The notes under the pieces were generated by a model. The model did not search any database. It was not told the origin of the DNA and worked only from the letters and a program-made list of their open reading frames with translations. From Penicillus capitatus (lineage: Eukaryota > Chlorophyta): a stretch of DNA of 64,000 nt. Below are positions 22,735 through 34,010 of this stretch, in pieces. Every line of letters begins with the position of its first letter. The stretch's first letter is position 1. The translations under genes and the position numbers were made by a program. Location: NCBI GenBank assembly GCA_965649825.1, contig OZ287702.1, positions 682,001 to 746,000 of the forward strand, written 5' to 3'.

Positions 22735-23873
22735 TCAGTCCACTATGGACCTAAACAACACGACCCCCTTTATCTCTCCATACCGCACCCCGATACTCAC
22801 TTTTGTCCATGTCGGGACCTTGGAGGTATCGAACAGGTAAGGTGACGTCTCTGCCAATGGCCCCTTCTTCATCTTCACCACACACAGACTCAGGGAAGAC
22901 AGACCAGCGATATCTGTCACTCACTTTCTGTACGAAGCTGACGCATCCAAAGAACATATAGTGCGATTCGTGACAGCGCACGACGTCTTCTTGTAGAATT
23001 GAGGAAGGTGGTAACACGGGATGGTTGATCAGTTGTGCAGCTCCCAGAACAAAGGGGAGAAACTGATAGTCGTCTAATCCCCAGACGCCAGCCGATCCGG
23101 CCGGTTCCAGTCCATATGTCATCTGGAGCTTTCGCATCAGATCCAGATACGAGGTCACCACACGAGTGACCACTGCCACACGATCACCATCCGTAATCAA
23201 TCCAAGCTTGGCCAGACAGAAAAGAAAAGCAAAGAAGTTTGTCTCGTGCCCCGTCCCGTAATCAATCCTCGACTTGTTCCCAAAACTGTCATAGACATAT
23301 GGAGTCAATTCCACCACAGCACCTTTAAGCTCATCGCCCACGATCTCTGGAAAGAGTGAATGGATACGGAGCGTGGTAAAAGGGAGTGTGACCTTCGACG
23401 AGATGGTTGGAAAACTCCAGTCGATCGTGCCACTTGCGAAAGGCCACATTGCCATAGCGCATTGTCTGCTCATGCGGAGGGATTTCGTCGATCCATGTCG
23501 AAAGACGTGCAAGGAAATCGAGGATGCGCTGAATGGCAGGTGCCACTTGCACATCGTCTGTCAGCTTAACGCCACGGACCGACTCGCCGAGGGCGAGGAT
23601 GAATCCCAGGAACTCGCGAGCGGAGGAAGATTCAAGAAATCGTCGTAAATCGTCAATGGAGTGGACGCGTTTCTTGGCGGGCTTTAGACGTGGTGAGCCG
23701 ACGAAGCTGTTGACGATGGACGGCATCACGGGTTCTGCCGATATCTGGGCCTCCTGTTGCAGAGCGCGGGCACTCGCGAAATCAAGTTGTCGTTGCGACA
23801 CGGGACTGCGACTGCGCATCGGTGAACGACGCGGAGAGGTCGTCGGTATATCGGGAAGGCGTTCATTCTTCAT
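22735..23873 (-). CDS. serine/threonine phosphatase 2A activator (PTPA)
   Basis: Peptidyl-prolyl isomerase-type activator of PP2A, acting in cytosol and nucleus on the phosphatase catalytic subunit. Exons 23873-23393, 23346-22925 and 22872-22735 join across introns of 46 nt (GTCACA...TCCAG) and 52 nt (GTGAGT...GTGAAG), giving 346 residues, normal for the family. Diagnostic segments are IPPHEQTMRYGNVAFRKW, DSFGNKSRIDYGTGHE, LEPAGSAGVWGLDDYQFLPF and, in the last exon, KKGPLAETSPYLFDTSKVPT. The N-terminal 40 residues are Ser/Pro/Arg-rich and not conserved. A frameshifted fragment of this gene lies at about 28.3-28.7 kb next to a sulfotransferase copy, as here, showing that the PTPA-sulfotransferase block was duplicated. 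Confidence 0.93.
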
Positions 23874-24018
23874 TCCGCGGTTTTCGCATACAATCACGTA
23901 AAGACGCTTTCAAAATGGAATGTGTTGTACACGACGTCTGGAATCTCATACTGACGAAGCCAAGAGCTGGTAGGTTTTGGGTCATGGCTCTTGCAAATCC
24001 ACCACACCCACTTCTCTC

Positions 24019-25204
24019 TCATGCCGACTTAGCTTCGCCGAAAGGACGTCCGAGTTCTCGAAGCGTGTTCTGGCGCATCTCTTCATAGTTCTTTGCATCG
24101 GTGAATGGGGAGAGGAGCTTCTTCCATCTGGCATCGATCGCTTCGGACATCTCTTGTGTGAGGTGAAGCTTCCATTCGCCAATTTTGCCGTTTCGGACCT
24201 TCGGCGCGGAAGTCGTGCCTGCAGTCGGATCCAATCCCACAGCATGGTTCCTTAATCGCTTAAAGGGGAATTCACAGTATTTCGACGCATGCTTCTTCAT
24301 GAAATCGAAACTGGCCTGGCGAGCAGTAAAGTGAGTGAGTGATCCTTGTAAGGCTGACGTGTAATTGACGACCTGGTGCTCGACGAGATTGAGGAGATCG
24401 GAATCCCCGACACCGATGTTCACAAAGTCCGATATGAGCTCGATGCATTTCCTGAGATCTTGTTTCAGATCTTCATAGTGCAGCCACAGGACATTCGGAT
24501 CTTTGCGGTGCGGATACCAAGACGCTACAGCTTAAGACTTATTCAAAGGTGTGATTCAACCGAGTTGATCCTACCTTGATGTCTTAACTGCATTCCTGCA
24601 ATGAATCTGTACTTTTCAGGTACTTCACTGGCTGCAAAGTAATCCACGAACTCATTAAGGTCCATTTCGTCCGAGGTGAAGATCCAGTCACATATGTGCC
24701 AATAAGCAGAAACGGCAGAATCTTTGGGGTCTCTGAACAAACGTCTATCTGTACAGTACAGTGTGACATAGGCAGACGTGTACGAACCGGGTAACGACGA
24801 TGTATTTGGAAAATCCCTTAGGGCATTCTTCGTATGTGAGGTGTGTCTTGTACATGTTTGGCTGAAAAGGCTGTGGCGTGTCAATTTCTGGACCGTAAGG
24901 ACTGTATTCAAGGTTGACAACAACATCGTCGATCTCTTCGAAATTCATGTCTCCGCGCGAACGCAACCCATGGAGAATCTGCTATGGATGCAATTAACAC
25001 CCGACTCAGATTTATAACTAACGTACGTACCTGCTGAACCCACGTGGTTCCAGACTTGAATCCGGAGGCGAGGCAGATCTCTCCAGGATTCGGCTTGTAG
25101 TTTAGAACTGCCATGATGCGGTCTAGGCGAGACAGGTTTTTGATTCTTGTGGAGATAAGTTCAACGATTTCTGGAACTTCTGAATAACTTCGAACCGAAG
25201 CCAT
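24019..25204 (-). CDS. cytosolic-type sulfotransferase A
   Basis: PAPS-dependent sulfotransferase of the SULT type, moving sulfate to a hydroxyl or amine of an unknown small acceptor. Five exons: the first (25204-25031) ends at GTTWVQQ; intron 3 ends CTGTAG before SWYPHRKDP; intron 4 is 57 nt (GTCGTC...GCCAG). The 5'-phosphosulfate loop is FKSGTTW, the 3'-phosphate loop is TRDPKDSAVS, and the C-terminal PAPS motif is VRNGKIGEWK (family R-K-G-x-x-G-D-W-K). The helix after intron 4, ASFDFMKKH, matches SULT SF-x-x-M-K-x-N. The product is about 300 residues, the family's usual length. It is one of four paralogues in the window with identical exon structure and lies just upstream of PTPA. Confidence 0.9.
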
Positions 25205-25267
25205 TTTTCGTTTTTTCCAAAAGCAACAATTGCTGTGGCGTCGTATCTGTTGTAAATAGACAGCTCG

Positions 25268-26254
25268 CTAAGATCTTTTGGAATGGTTTACAGCACGGCG
25301 GCGGATAGAAGCAAGATGACAACGATTAGTTGAAAGGATTGTTACGCGGAATGCGACAAGAATACAGATATCGTGCAGCATCGCGCAGGTAGGCCTCCTT
25401 ATATGCTTCGTTGTACAAATCGAAACACGTTCGATAACAGCTATAGCGTTTACAAGTCCATGAACCAGGATGGCGGCGACGAGGTTGCCGTTCGATTCCA
25501 CGTAAGCCACTCCGGAAACAACCCCGCAGACAAAATGCTGCGGAAAAGCCATCAACGAGAAATGTTCGATGGCAAACATCGATGCATTGACAAGGAGAGA
25601 AATGTTAAGAGGGTAGAAGGTGAGAAGGCAAGGTAGTAGAAGACCACGGTAAAGGTACTCTTCCAGAACTGGACCAACACACACCGCCATCACAGCCACG
25701 ACGGCCGCCGCAACCGGATCGTCTCTTTGACCGACAAGGATCTCAGAAAGCGACGGTTCGGAAGGAGGCAACCAGTGCGACAACTGCGTGTCGATGAGAT
25801 CGACGACTGCTGCTGCGATGACACTAATCATCAACGTTCTCCTGTCCAGACGAAATCTGACGGACAGTGCCAATCCATCGTCATTCTCAGCAAAGCGATC
25901 GGCTATCGTCTTGATACCGGCAATCTGGATAACACTTTGTGATAGACCCATCCATGCGAGTTGGGATGTCGTGAGATCGCCGATGGACGTGTTCATCATT
26001 GCCGCGAATAGGGGAACGGATCCGCTGCTCATGGTCAAATGAAAACAGAGCAGCGTGACGGAGAGATTGAATGCGTCCCATGAATTCTCGCCTAAATCGC
26101 TTTCGTCTTCTGAATCGTTTTCGGTATCCTCGACGTGGCGGCGACATGAAGATATCTTTCGTTCGATCTGTCTCCGCTTTGCAACGCGCTGTTGTCTGAC
26201 CACGCGTTGTGGCCGCGCAGAAGTGGAAACGAAAACGATCGACCGCCGAAGCAT
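25268..26254 (-). CDS. CPBP-family intramembrane metalloprotease (Rce1/Abi type)
   Basis: Membrane-embedded protease of the CAAX-processing and bacteriocin-immunity family. Of about 328 residues, the N-terminal ~60 are basic and then acidic, followed by several hydrophobic helices. The three catalytic motifs are present in order: EEYLYR (E-E-x-x-x-R), FAIEH (F-x-x-x-H) and HGLVN (H-x-x-x-N/B). The basic Arg/Ser-rich start (MLRRSIVFVSTSARPQ) could be an organelle-targeting peptide; eukaryotic CPBP proteases are known in plastids and in the ER, so the location is open. The C-terminal ~55 residues after HGLVN look non-conserved and may be mis-spliced. The start is the first ATG of the frame. Confidence 0.8.
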   Translation of the reverse strand: MLRRSIVFVSTSARPQRVVRQQRVAKRRQIERKISSCRRHVEDTENDSEDESDLGENSWDAFNLSVTLLCFHLTMSSGSVPLFAAMMNTSIGDLTTSQLAWMGLSQSVIQIAGIKTIADRFAENDDGLALSVRFRLDRRTLMISVIAAAVVDLIDTQLSHWLPPSEPSLSEILVGQRDDPVAAAVVAVMAVCVGPVLEEYLYRGLLLPCLLTFYPLNISLLVNASMFAIEHFSLMAFPQHFVCGVVSGVAYVESNGNLVAAILVHGLVNAIAVIERVSICTTKHIRRPTCAMLHDICILVAFRVTILSTNRCHLASIRRRAVNHSKRS

Positions 26255-26351
26255 TGGTTAAGGAGATACAGTCACTGTCAGACGCCGAGATTGGACTGCC
26301 GCATGCAAGTATGTTTGCCTTTCGTTCCATATCACACGAGACTCGACCGAC

Positions 26352-26591
26352 GTGTGCATACCGACACTTGGCCTATCGAAAGAAGAAACGCATCATCATG
26401 TATTCCTCAATCCGCTTGGCGAGTTGCTGTTCTTGTCGACCTCTGTTCACATCTCGCTCACTCCTCCCTATCGTCACATGGATGATCACAAAGCAATTCC
26501 GAGTGGACGTCTCTTGTATAATTACCGACCGACCTTGGAACTGTCGACCATCCTTTTTGAACACGAGACTCTTTTCAGCATTCGTCGATGA
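26352..26591 (+). CDS. hypothetical short ORF, possible 3' exon
   Basis: Frame of 79 residues with a mixed hydrophobic pattern (NPLGELLFLSTSVHISLT), read opposite to and upstream of the CPBP gene. A plus-strand frame just upstream with a GTATGT donor near 26310 could supply a 5' exon, but it would overlap the CPBP start on the other strand. No family is recognised. Confidence 0.22.
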   Translation: MCIPTLGLSKEETHHHVFLNPLGELLFLSTSVHISLTPPYRHMDDHKAIPSGRLLYNYRPTLELSTILFEHETLFSIRR

Positions 26592-26990
26592 GCACTTCCT
26601 ATGGCAAGGATCCGCATCAGCTCCTCGCAGCATCGTCATCGATCAAACGAACCAATAACATCTTAGGTTATGTCAGTATACGATAAAGCTACAATGTATG
26701 CTGTCCTCTGTCGACCATGCTTCTCGTTACATCGAGAAATTAGTATAACTGCTGCTCCAAATAAGAAACACGCATCCAGGTGACCTCTTCGGCTTTTCGA
26801 CAGGTAATAGGTTTGATACGTGGAACAGACTCCAAACGATTTTGCTTCTCGTGCATTGGAGACGCCATCGAGTAGAGAGAGGGTTCTTGATCACCATTGG
26901 GTCATTTATGAGAGATGTGTGCTCTCGTACGAAGCTTTAAATGCCCATGGGTTCGCAAATGATGTTATCATTGCAGCGCCTCCTTGTTTG

Positions 26991-27528
26991 ATGCATCGGC
27001 TTTTTTTGGGCGTTGCCGCGCGACCTGTCGTCACCTGTGGTCGACAGCTCTGCGCGTTTCGTAATTCCACGTCGGCATCACAAGGGGTGTGGCAACACGA
27101 ACACAAAACGAGAATAGAGTTGGCTCACCTCGAACCATGGCAACAGAATGCGCTCGAAAAGAGGTTTCTGTGTAACCGCAAAGAGCTCGGGGTTACCGTC
27201 TATCCTCGTTTGAGCTTCACTATTGTCATTGCCCTCAGGTTATTCAGCTGTCTCGAGAACTCGGCCTCCCAAGACGGGTTATCCTTCTCTGGCTCAGAGA
27301 AATGCGAAATATGCGATCAGAGTAAACGCTCTCTTTCAACCCGCCGTGACAAGCCTTGATCGTAGCGTCCGCGAATCGATTCTATCGGCGCATAAGCAGA
27401 GCCAAGAGGCCGATCAAAAACTCAAAAATCATGTGGATGAGGTGCGCCGAAAGAAGAAGCAAAGACAGAAAGCGCGCGCCCCGCCAGATATCCTCGGATC
27501 AGATTCAGGCACCACTTCAGCGTCATAA
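26991..27528 (+). CDS. divergent homeodomain-like protein, first of a pair
   Basis: Probable DNA-binding protein. Splicing out 27198-27238 (41 nt, GTCTAT...CTCAG) and 27322-27365 (44 nt, GTAAAC...CGTAG) gives a three-helix homeodomain pattern: HLEPWQQNALEKRF, then QLSRELGLPRRVILLWLREM. The Leu, Gln, Leu-Glu and Phe of helix 1 and the Trp of helix 3 fit the family. Position 49 is Leu instead of Phe, and position 51, normally the invariant base-contacting Asn, is Glu. A basic, coiled-coil-like tail (VRRKKKQRQKAR) follows. The frame is open upstream to about 26820 without an ATG, so the true start may lie in another exon. It ends only 21 bp before the next homeodomain-like ORF. Confidence 0.5.
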
Positions 27529-27549
27529 CCTTTGGCAAGATTTTGATGA

Positions 27550-27812
27550 ATGACAGAAGTGGAGTCGCCGCCTCCGCCACCGCCCTTAACTCGGATGCAG
27601 ACCGAAGGGCTCGAAAAACTCTGGCTCTCGACGACGCGGCCTTCGACAGAAGAAATACGGTGCGACTGCCAATCTATACCGTCCTTGCTGAGTTGTTGGT
27701 GTCCAGGAGTCTGCAGCAGATATATAACGTGCCAAAAAGACGTGCCATCGAGTGGTTTGTCGAAAAAAGAGAACGAAATAGCCGAAAAAAGAAACACCGA
27801 AATAAACCATAA
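27550..27812 (+). CDS. divergent homeodomain-like protein, second of a pair
   Basis: Tiny two-exon gene with a 47-nt intron at 27660-27706 (GTGCGA...TCCAG). The 71-residue product is almost only a homeodomain: LTRMQTEGLEKLWL, PSTEEIRSLQQIYNVPKRRA and IEWFVEKRERNSRKKKHR. Trp48, Phe49 and Arg53 are as expected, but position 51 is Glu rather than Asn, the same change as in the preceding ORF. A poly-proline stretch precedes the domain. AATAAA overlaps the stop codon. The 21-bp gap to the first ORF raises the option of one gene with two homeodomains joined by a splice I could not place in frame. Confidence 0.5.
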
Positions 27813-28264
27813 GGATATCGGCGCAAGTGCAAATCCGACGTTGTATGGTTCTTGCAGCGGCATTCAGATGACCGTTGTTGGCCAATGTGTTTTCGACATT
27901 GTGCCGAAAATTATCATATCTCTGGAGATCCGAGGAAAACTTGCAATGACATCCACGACGAAATGTAAGAGATCGATTTTTTGGTGCAGCAACGACTGTC
28001 GAGAAGTGGAAGACATCCGAATTCGACGACGAGTTTGGGTGCCGTTGAACGCACATCGTATGTCGCAGCAATACCATTAACAGGAGAAGCTTGAGACGAA
28101 GCGATAAACACGATGCGCGATAGATATCGATCAGATCTCGAAAGAGGCGGCCTGATGGACAGCAAGAATAGAATCGCCTTCGTCGAATGCGTCCATTTCA
28201 TCACTTCGCCGAGCTCTGATCTGACGGATGTGACAAAGAAAGCGAAAAGCAGAGAGAATCGCAA

Positions 28265-28665
28265 TGGATGCACGATCTTCACGATCTTCGACGAGATGGT
28301 CAAAACTCCTGTCGATGTCGCATGCGAAAGGCAAGACTACCATAGCGCATTGACTGTTCGCGTTGAGGGATTTTGCTGATCCATGTGGATGAACCATGCA
28401 GAGAAAGGCGCATGGCAAATCGAGGATGTACTGAGTGGGAAGCGTCACTCGGACGTCGTCGTCATTTGAGTTGACGCCGCGCACCGCATTGCTGACGGTG
28501 AGGATGAATCTCAGGAATTCGTGAGCCGAAGATGCTATTCGCTAGCGTTCGGCGTCACATGCATTCACAACAACGACTTCCCGCACCGACAACGTAAAGA
28601 CGTCGTCGGCACGTCAGTAAGGCAGGCGCTCATTCTACATTCCGCGCGTTTGCATAAATGACATT
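28265..28665 (-). pseudogene. truncated, frameshifted PTPA fragment
   Basis: Plus-strand sequence 28299-28540 aligns base by base with 23403-23640 of PTPA (shared CATAGCGCATTG, GAGGGATTT, GACGTCGTC and GAGGATGAATC landmarks). The region up to about 28665 matches the PTPA start (GGCGTTCATTCTTCATTCCG versus GGCGCTCATTCTACATTCCG). On the minus strand the conserved RYGNVAFRKW region is out of frame and the 3' two thirds are missing. It sits downstream of sulfotransferase B exactly as PTPA sits downstream of sulfotransferase A. Confidence 0.75.
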
Positions 28666-28711
28666 AAAGAGAGGATCAGTGTTGAGCGTGAGGTCGAAAT
28701 CTCACAGCGAC

Positions 28712-29882
28712 TCAGGGTTCGCCGAAAGGACGTCCGAGTTCTCGAAGCGTGTTCTGGCGCATCTCGTCGTAGTTCTTTGCATCGGTGAACGGGGAGAGAA
28801 GATTATGCCATCTGGCATCGATTGCATCGGACATCTCTTGTGTGAGGTGAATCTTTCCTTCACCGACATTCCCGTTTCTGATCTTTGGCGTTGTACTCGT
28901 GGCATTTTCAGGATCCAATCCAGCAGCAGCATTTCTCATTCGTTTCAACGGCAGATCGTGGAACTTCGATGCATGCTTCTTCATGAAATCGAAACTGGCC
29001 TGTCGAACAGTAAAGTGAGTGAGTAATTCTGTAAGGTCGAAAGATAATTGACGACCTGGTGCTCGACGAGATCGAGGAGATCGGAATCACCGACACCGAT
29101 GTTCACAAAGTCCGATATGAGATCGATGCATTTCCTGAGATCTTGTTTCAGATCTTCGAAATGCAGCCACAGGACATTCGGATCTTTACGGTGCGGATAC
29201 CAAGACGCTACAGCTCAAGACTTATTCAAAGGCGTGATTCGACTGAGTTGATCTTACCTTGGTGTCTTAACTGCATTCCTGCAAAGAATCTGTACTTTTC
29301 AGGTACTTCACTGGCTGCAAAGTAATCCACGAACTCATTAAGGTCCATTTCGTCCGAGTTGAAGAACCAGTCACGGAGGTGCCAGTAACCAGAAATGGCA
29401 GCATCTTTGGGGTTTCTAAACAAACCTCTATATTTTTATAGTGTGATCTGGGCAGATGTGTACGAACCGGGTAACGACGATGTATTTGGAAAATCCCTTG
29501 GGGCAGTCTTCGTATGTGAGATGCGTCTTGTACATGTTTGGCTGGAAGGGTTGCGGTGCGTCGATGTGTGCTCCATGGGGACTGAATTCAAGGTTTGCGA
29601 TGACTTCGTCGATCTCCTCGAAACTCATGTCACCGCCTGAGCGCAGTCCATGGAGAATCTGCCGTGGCATTTCAATTCGTGCTCTGTCTAGAAATTGGAT
29701 CTGCGTACCTGTTGGACCCACGTGGTTCCACACTTATAACCGGAGGCGATGCAGACCTCCCCTGGATTCGGTCGATAGTTCAACGCGGCAAGGCCGCGTT
29801 CGGGATGGCTCAGTTTTGCAATGCCCATGAGGACACGGTCAAATACATCTCCAACTTCTGAGTGTGTTCGAACGGTTGTCAT
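28712..29882 (-). CDS. sulfotransferase B, with changed PAPS motifs
   Basis: Second SULT-type paralogue with the same five-exon structure; intron 1 begins GTACGCAG and intron 4 begins GTCGTC. Exon 2 encodes GLRSGGDMSFEEIDEVIANL and exon 3 DPKDAAISGYWH. The frame is intact. However, the 5'-phosphosulfate loop reads YKCGTTW (Ser to Cys) and the C-terminal motif IRNGNVGEGK (Trp to Gly), both at positions important for PAPS binding in the family. The gene may therefore be weakened, inactive or altered in function. It arose with gene A by duplication of a block that also carried PTPA. Confidence 0.8.
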
Positions 29883-32439
29883 GCTTGTCGTTTCTTCTCA
29901 GGGCTGTGCTTCGTGGTGTCGTCGACTGGACCACGGATGAACGGACGTTGCAAGTTTTGAGTCAAGCAACGTCGTATATTCGAAGCAAAAAACGAAACGT
30001 TAAAGCAGCTGTAACAGGGGGCGTGAAATCTCAACTCTTCCAAGAACGTACACGTCTGTGCCGCGCATTAGCGTGATTTGGTGCTGTCATCATAGCGATT
30101 TCTACTGCTATCTTTAGCGTCGGCCACGTAGGTTAAATATGATTCAGTCTGCGAAACCGTTCTCCCTTCATCTGATCAGTTTGAGTATGGATTTTTTACA
30201 AAGCGAGTTCATCGAACCGCGGAACCTGCCTTTGGTCTGAATGAATGTTGGTAGGGATCATGATATGTCTCAACGTCTTCTCTTGATCGAAGAGAATTCG
30301 ATCTCCGTTAGACAGTTCATTTCCTATTGCATTTGGTGTACTTTCGTTTTGACCTTCTTGTCTTTCGTCTTTCAGATCAGGCATGGCGTGTGTCTTGAAG
30401 GTTGCATCCCGCCCATGGAAGCATCTACGGGCCAAGAATCTCGCTAATGTTTTCGTGTTTGCATCCTACATTAGGTTTTCCATTATAAACTGCACATAGA
30501 AGTTGAGAAACCGCGTCTCGAAGCACAGACGAAACGCTACTCTCGCAAATATTGAAAAAACGTTGATCTAGTTCGATGATCAATAAAACAACTCTTAATT
30601 GTTTAAGTAAAAAAGAACACGGATACCGCAGATGAATTCATATACAATAACCATTCGGTAACAGCTCGCACACGTGGCATGTTGGCTAGGATATTGACTG
30701 GCAGACCACTGTGCGTGCAAGGGGCGAATTCCGTAGGCTAGTTCCAACTACAAATCAAAAAGGGAAAGGTTCAGATAACAAATTACGATAAAAGTCAAAC
30801 ACAATGACGGAATAGGCCGACTATTGCAATTGCCGATCGACTGGCCGCGACAATATAGTCCTTTCTAGAATGATCTGGAGGACACTCAGCCCGCTTGGAA
30901 GTCGTATTAAAATCCAGGAATGTGAACTTCTATTATATTGTGTATTGTGCGCCTTGTCTCTGCGATCGTTTGTATTTATCACCAGTGCTGTCACAACAAG
31001 ACTGTCAGAAGCCGTTCTGATGTGATCGAAGTAGGATTTCGTAGTTCGGTTCAATTTTTCAAGCGCATTTGACATCACATTCTCGAAGGAAAGTAAGCCA
31101 AGGACGCTAAAAGTGAAGCCCGTCGTCATGAGCCATTCGCGCAGAGCTTTCTCCGAGAAAGAGCGAAAAAAGAAATGCCCTGTCGTTCACTGCATGTTCA
31201 TGAGCCACAAACGTTTAAACACAAATGTTGAATAAGAAGACTACCAAACGACTTCGTGATTGCATCAAAGTATCGATTAACTTTAAGCAGTTCATTCAAG
31301 AACTTGGACACAACATTCCAACCAGACTTGAAAGGGCAAATAGGTCACGACCAACTCACAAAATCGAAAACCCCTCATCCCTTGTCAAAAAATATCTTTC
31401 CCGCCTAAAGCAAATGCATGATAACGAAATCTATGCATCTTCTCCTCCGAAGTAAGTCATTTGAATAGAGAGACTTGATTCTCATTACTGTACTGATACG
31501 CGTAAAACGTACGGGCGTTGCAAGAGACTGCAGTATAGACTTTTCGCAGATCGTAACGAACTTTGCTTTTAACAATAAATCGACTGTCTGTTCGTACCCC
31601 TCATTTTATACGTGAGATTGAGCATGACGTTATATGCTTTCGTCATGTTTCTCAGCATGTCTTCATCTTCGGTCTGGCTTCTCCTCCTCTGTCCTTCGGA
31701 GGGCATGACAGTACTCAATACCAAAGATGAATCAATATCAGGCAAACGTAATAATTGAAGAATTCGAAAGAAGACCTAGATGGTGCGTTAGTTACTCGTA
31801 TTTGCCAAGAATACAAACGTCATGTCAGTCCACCGAACAAGAAAATAATTTCGTTTAGGAAATTTTCGCCAGTCCATGGATGTTTGTTAATTAATTTGTC
31901 ATGCATGAACTTCTCGACGGCGATTTTACCTTACGTGCGTTCTGGACCTACGGGCACATGAAGTGAAGAAAGCACTTTCAATAGCCAGTTTCAGCTTAAG
32001 CAACAATCTGACCATACGCTAGACATGACGACACGCTTCGCAGTGTTTTGAAAGGGGCGATCTAAGCTGTCATGTGTCCCTAATTCATTCGAGAACGACA
32101 TAAGCGATGCAAGGACCGTCATCTATTAAAAAAGTGCACGCCGGCGTCCGCAAAATCTTAGGTAACTATTTCACGGAATTGGGATTCTTTCTGGCTGCTC
32201 ACCCCGCTGTGCTATTAAGAGAAAAACTCGAGTTTACGTTGCAGCCGATCCTTCTCAGTAGAGGCTCGTTGGAATGCAAGAAAATTCGAGAGTAGCTGGT
32301 AATTGGTTCTATGCCGTTCGTTCGTTGCTTTTAATGTTTAGGTTGCGCGCTTGTGCAATGGCTGCTGGTGGCGCGACGAAACCTTTTTATCGTCGAAGCG
32401 AGATCGATTCATTCATATTTTTAGCAAACTTTCCTCCGC
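29883..32439. other. spacer between divergent sulfotransferase pairs
   Basis: AT-richer region with only short frames. A plus-strand frame at 31225-31455 (Lys-rich, 76 residues) ends at a good GTAAGT donor, so it could be an exon of an unknown gene; I do not call it. Otherwise nothing is recognisable. Confidence 0.45.
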
Positions 32440-32829
32440 TGAATTGCGATCAGATTACGCAAATGGATGTACAACAGGACACTGGACATATGCGGTTGCA
32501 AAAGAAATCTGGTGAACCATTATCGACTACCATTGAGAAGCGAACTAATATCCCGCTAACGTGCGCGCCGCTTTTTAATTTAGCGAGCACCAGTTTCATA
32601 CAGTACTTGGTCGTTTAATTTACACATCCGCTAAAAAATCAACAAATGCGCCATTACGCACGTCCAAATGTCTGCGTAAAGTTTGCTGCTTATTGTATTA
32701 CGGTTTATTTGACAATTAACACGCTTTGTTTGCGTTCTGAATTTACGACGAAGCTAACCACGTTCCGTGTTGGCGGTCGTCACCTATCCGACAAAGAAAC
32801 AAAACGAAACGTCGTTGCATTCAGCGAAA
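32440..32829 (+). repeat. duplicated upstream region, copy 1
   Basis: This aligns with 34423-34813 over almost its whole length: CAACAGGACGCTGGACATGTG-like and GGTGAACCATTAT landmarks, then ACAAATGCGCCATTACG, then CGTCC-AATGTCTGCGT. It ends at the ATG of sulfotransferase C. It probably carries the promoter and 5' UTR. Confidence 0.85.
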
Positions 32830-34010
32830 ATGGCATCCTCCCGGAAGTATACGAAAGTTCCAGACGTCGTCGCTCGTACCTTCAAAGTCTTCGGAAACAT
32901 TAGCACTCCAGAACGTCTCAGAGCAGTCTTCAACTATCGGCCAAACCCCGGAGAAATCTGCATCGCAACCGGTGTCAAGTCTGGAACCACTTGGGTCCAA
33001 CAGGCACATGCGTTAATTATACCTCTTAGCAGCATTAATTGATCCACGGCAGATTCTCCATGGACTGCGCTCAGGCGGCGATATGTCTTTCGAGGAGATC
33101 GACGATGTTGTTCTCACTCTCGAATACAGTCCGTACGGACCAAAAATTGACACGCCGCAGCCTTATCAGCCAAACATGTACAAGACGCACCTCACATACG
33201 AAGATTGTCCCAAAGGATTTGACAAATACATCGTCGTCACCCGGTAAGCATATACAACAGCTCTTTCCGCATCTTAACAAATTTCCGGCTCTAGTGACCC
33301 CAAGGACTCTACGGTTTCCAACTATAAATACCTCTGTAACTGGTTATTCACCTCGGAGGAAATGGGTCTCAACAAGTTCGTGGATTACTTTGTGGCTAGT
33401 GAGATACCTGAAAAGTACAATGAGTTTGCAGCACTGCAACTGAGACACCAAGGCGAGAAAGATCTAATCCGATCACACTTTCTTATCAGAATTGAGCTGT
33501 AGCGTCTTGGTATCCGCACCGCAATGATCCGAATGTCTTGTGGTTGCATTTCGAAGATCTGAAACAAGATCTCAGGAAATGCATCGAGCTCATATCGGAC
33601 TTCGTGAACATCGGTGTCAATGATTCCAATCTCCTCGATCTCGTCGAGCACCAGGTCGTCGTCAATTACACGTTAGCCTTACAGAATCACTCACTCGCTT
33701 TATTGTTCGCCAGGCCAGTTTCGATTTCATGAAGAAGCACACGTCGAAGTTCAGCGATCAAACGCTGAAGCGATTAAGAAACCATGCTGTGGGATTGGAT
33801 CCGAATGCAGGCACGACTTCCGCGCCGAAGGTCCGAAACGGCAACGTCGGCGAATGGAAGCTTCATCTCACACAAGAGATGGCGGATGCGGTCGATGCCA
33901 GATGGCAGAAGCTCTTCGCTCCACTCACCGATGCAAAGAGCTACGAAGAGATGCGCCAGAACATTCTTCGGGAGCTCGACCGTCCGTTCCTCGGCTCTTC
34001 ATCTTTATGA
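32830..34010 (+). CDS. sulfotransferase C
   Basis: Third SULT-type paralogue. Exon 1 (32830-33003) encodes 58 residues ending GVKSGTTWVQQ; exon 2 is 33053-33243, and intron 2 (33244-33294) has a GTAAGC donor. Exon 3 starts with the split Arg codon before DPKDSTVS; exon 5 carries ASFDFMKKH and VRNGNVGEWK. Both PAPS motifs are intact. Intron 1 begins with GC (GCACAT...GGCAG), and intron 3 begins GCGAGA, so two of four introns appear to be GC-AG. Intron 4 has an extra GTC compared with the paralogues. The C-terminus differs (LDRPFLGSSSL), suggesting a late frame change. Forms a tandem pair with gene D. Confidence 0.87.

Noticed and set aside
27429-27863. 144-codon minus-strand ORF with a hydrophobic start
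   Set aside because: It overlaps both homeodomain-like genes on the other strand; the glycine run is just the complement of the proline run.
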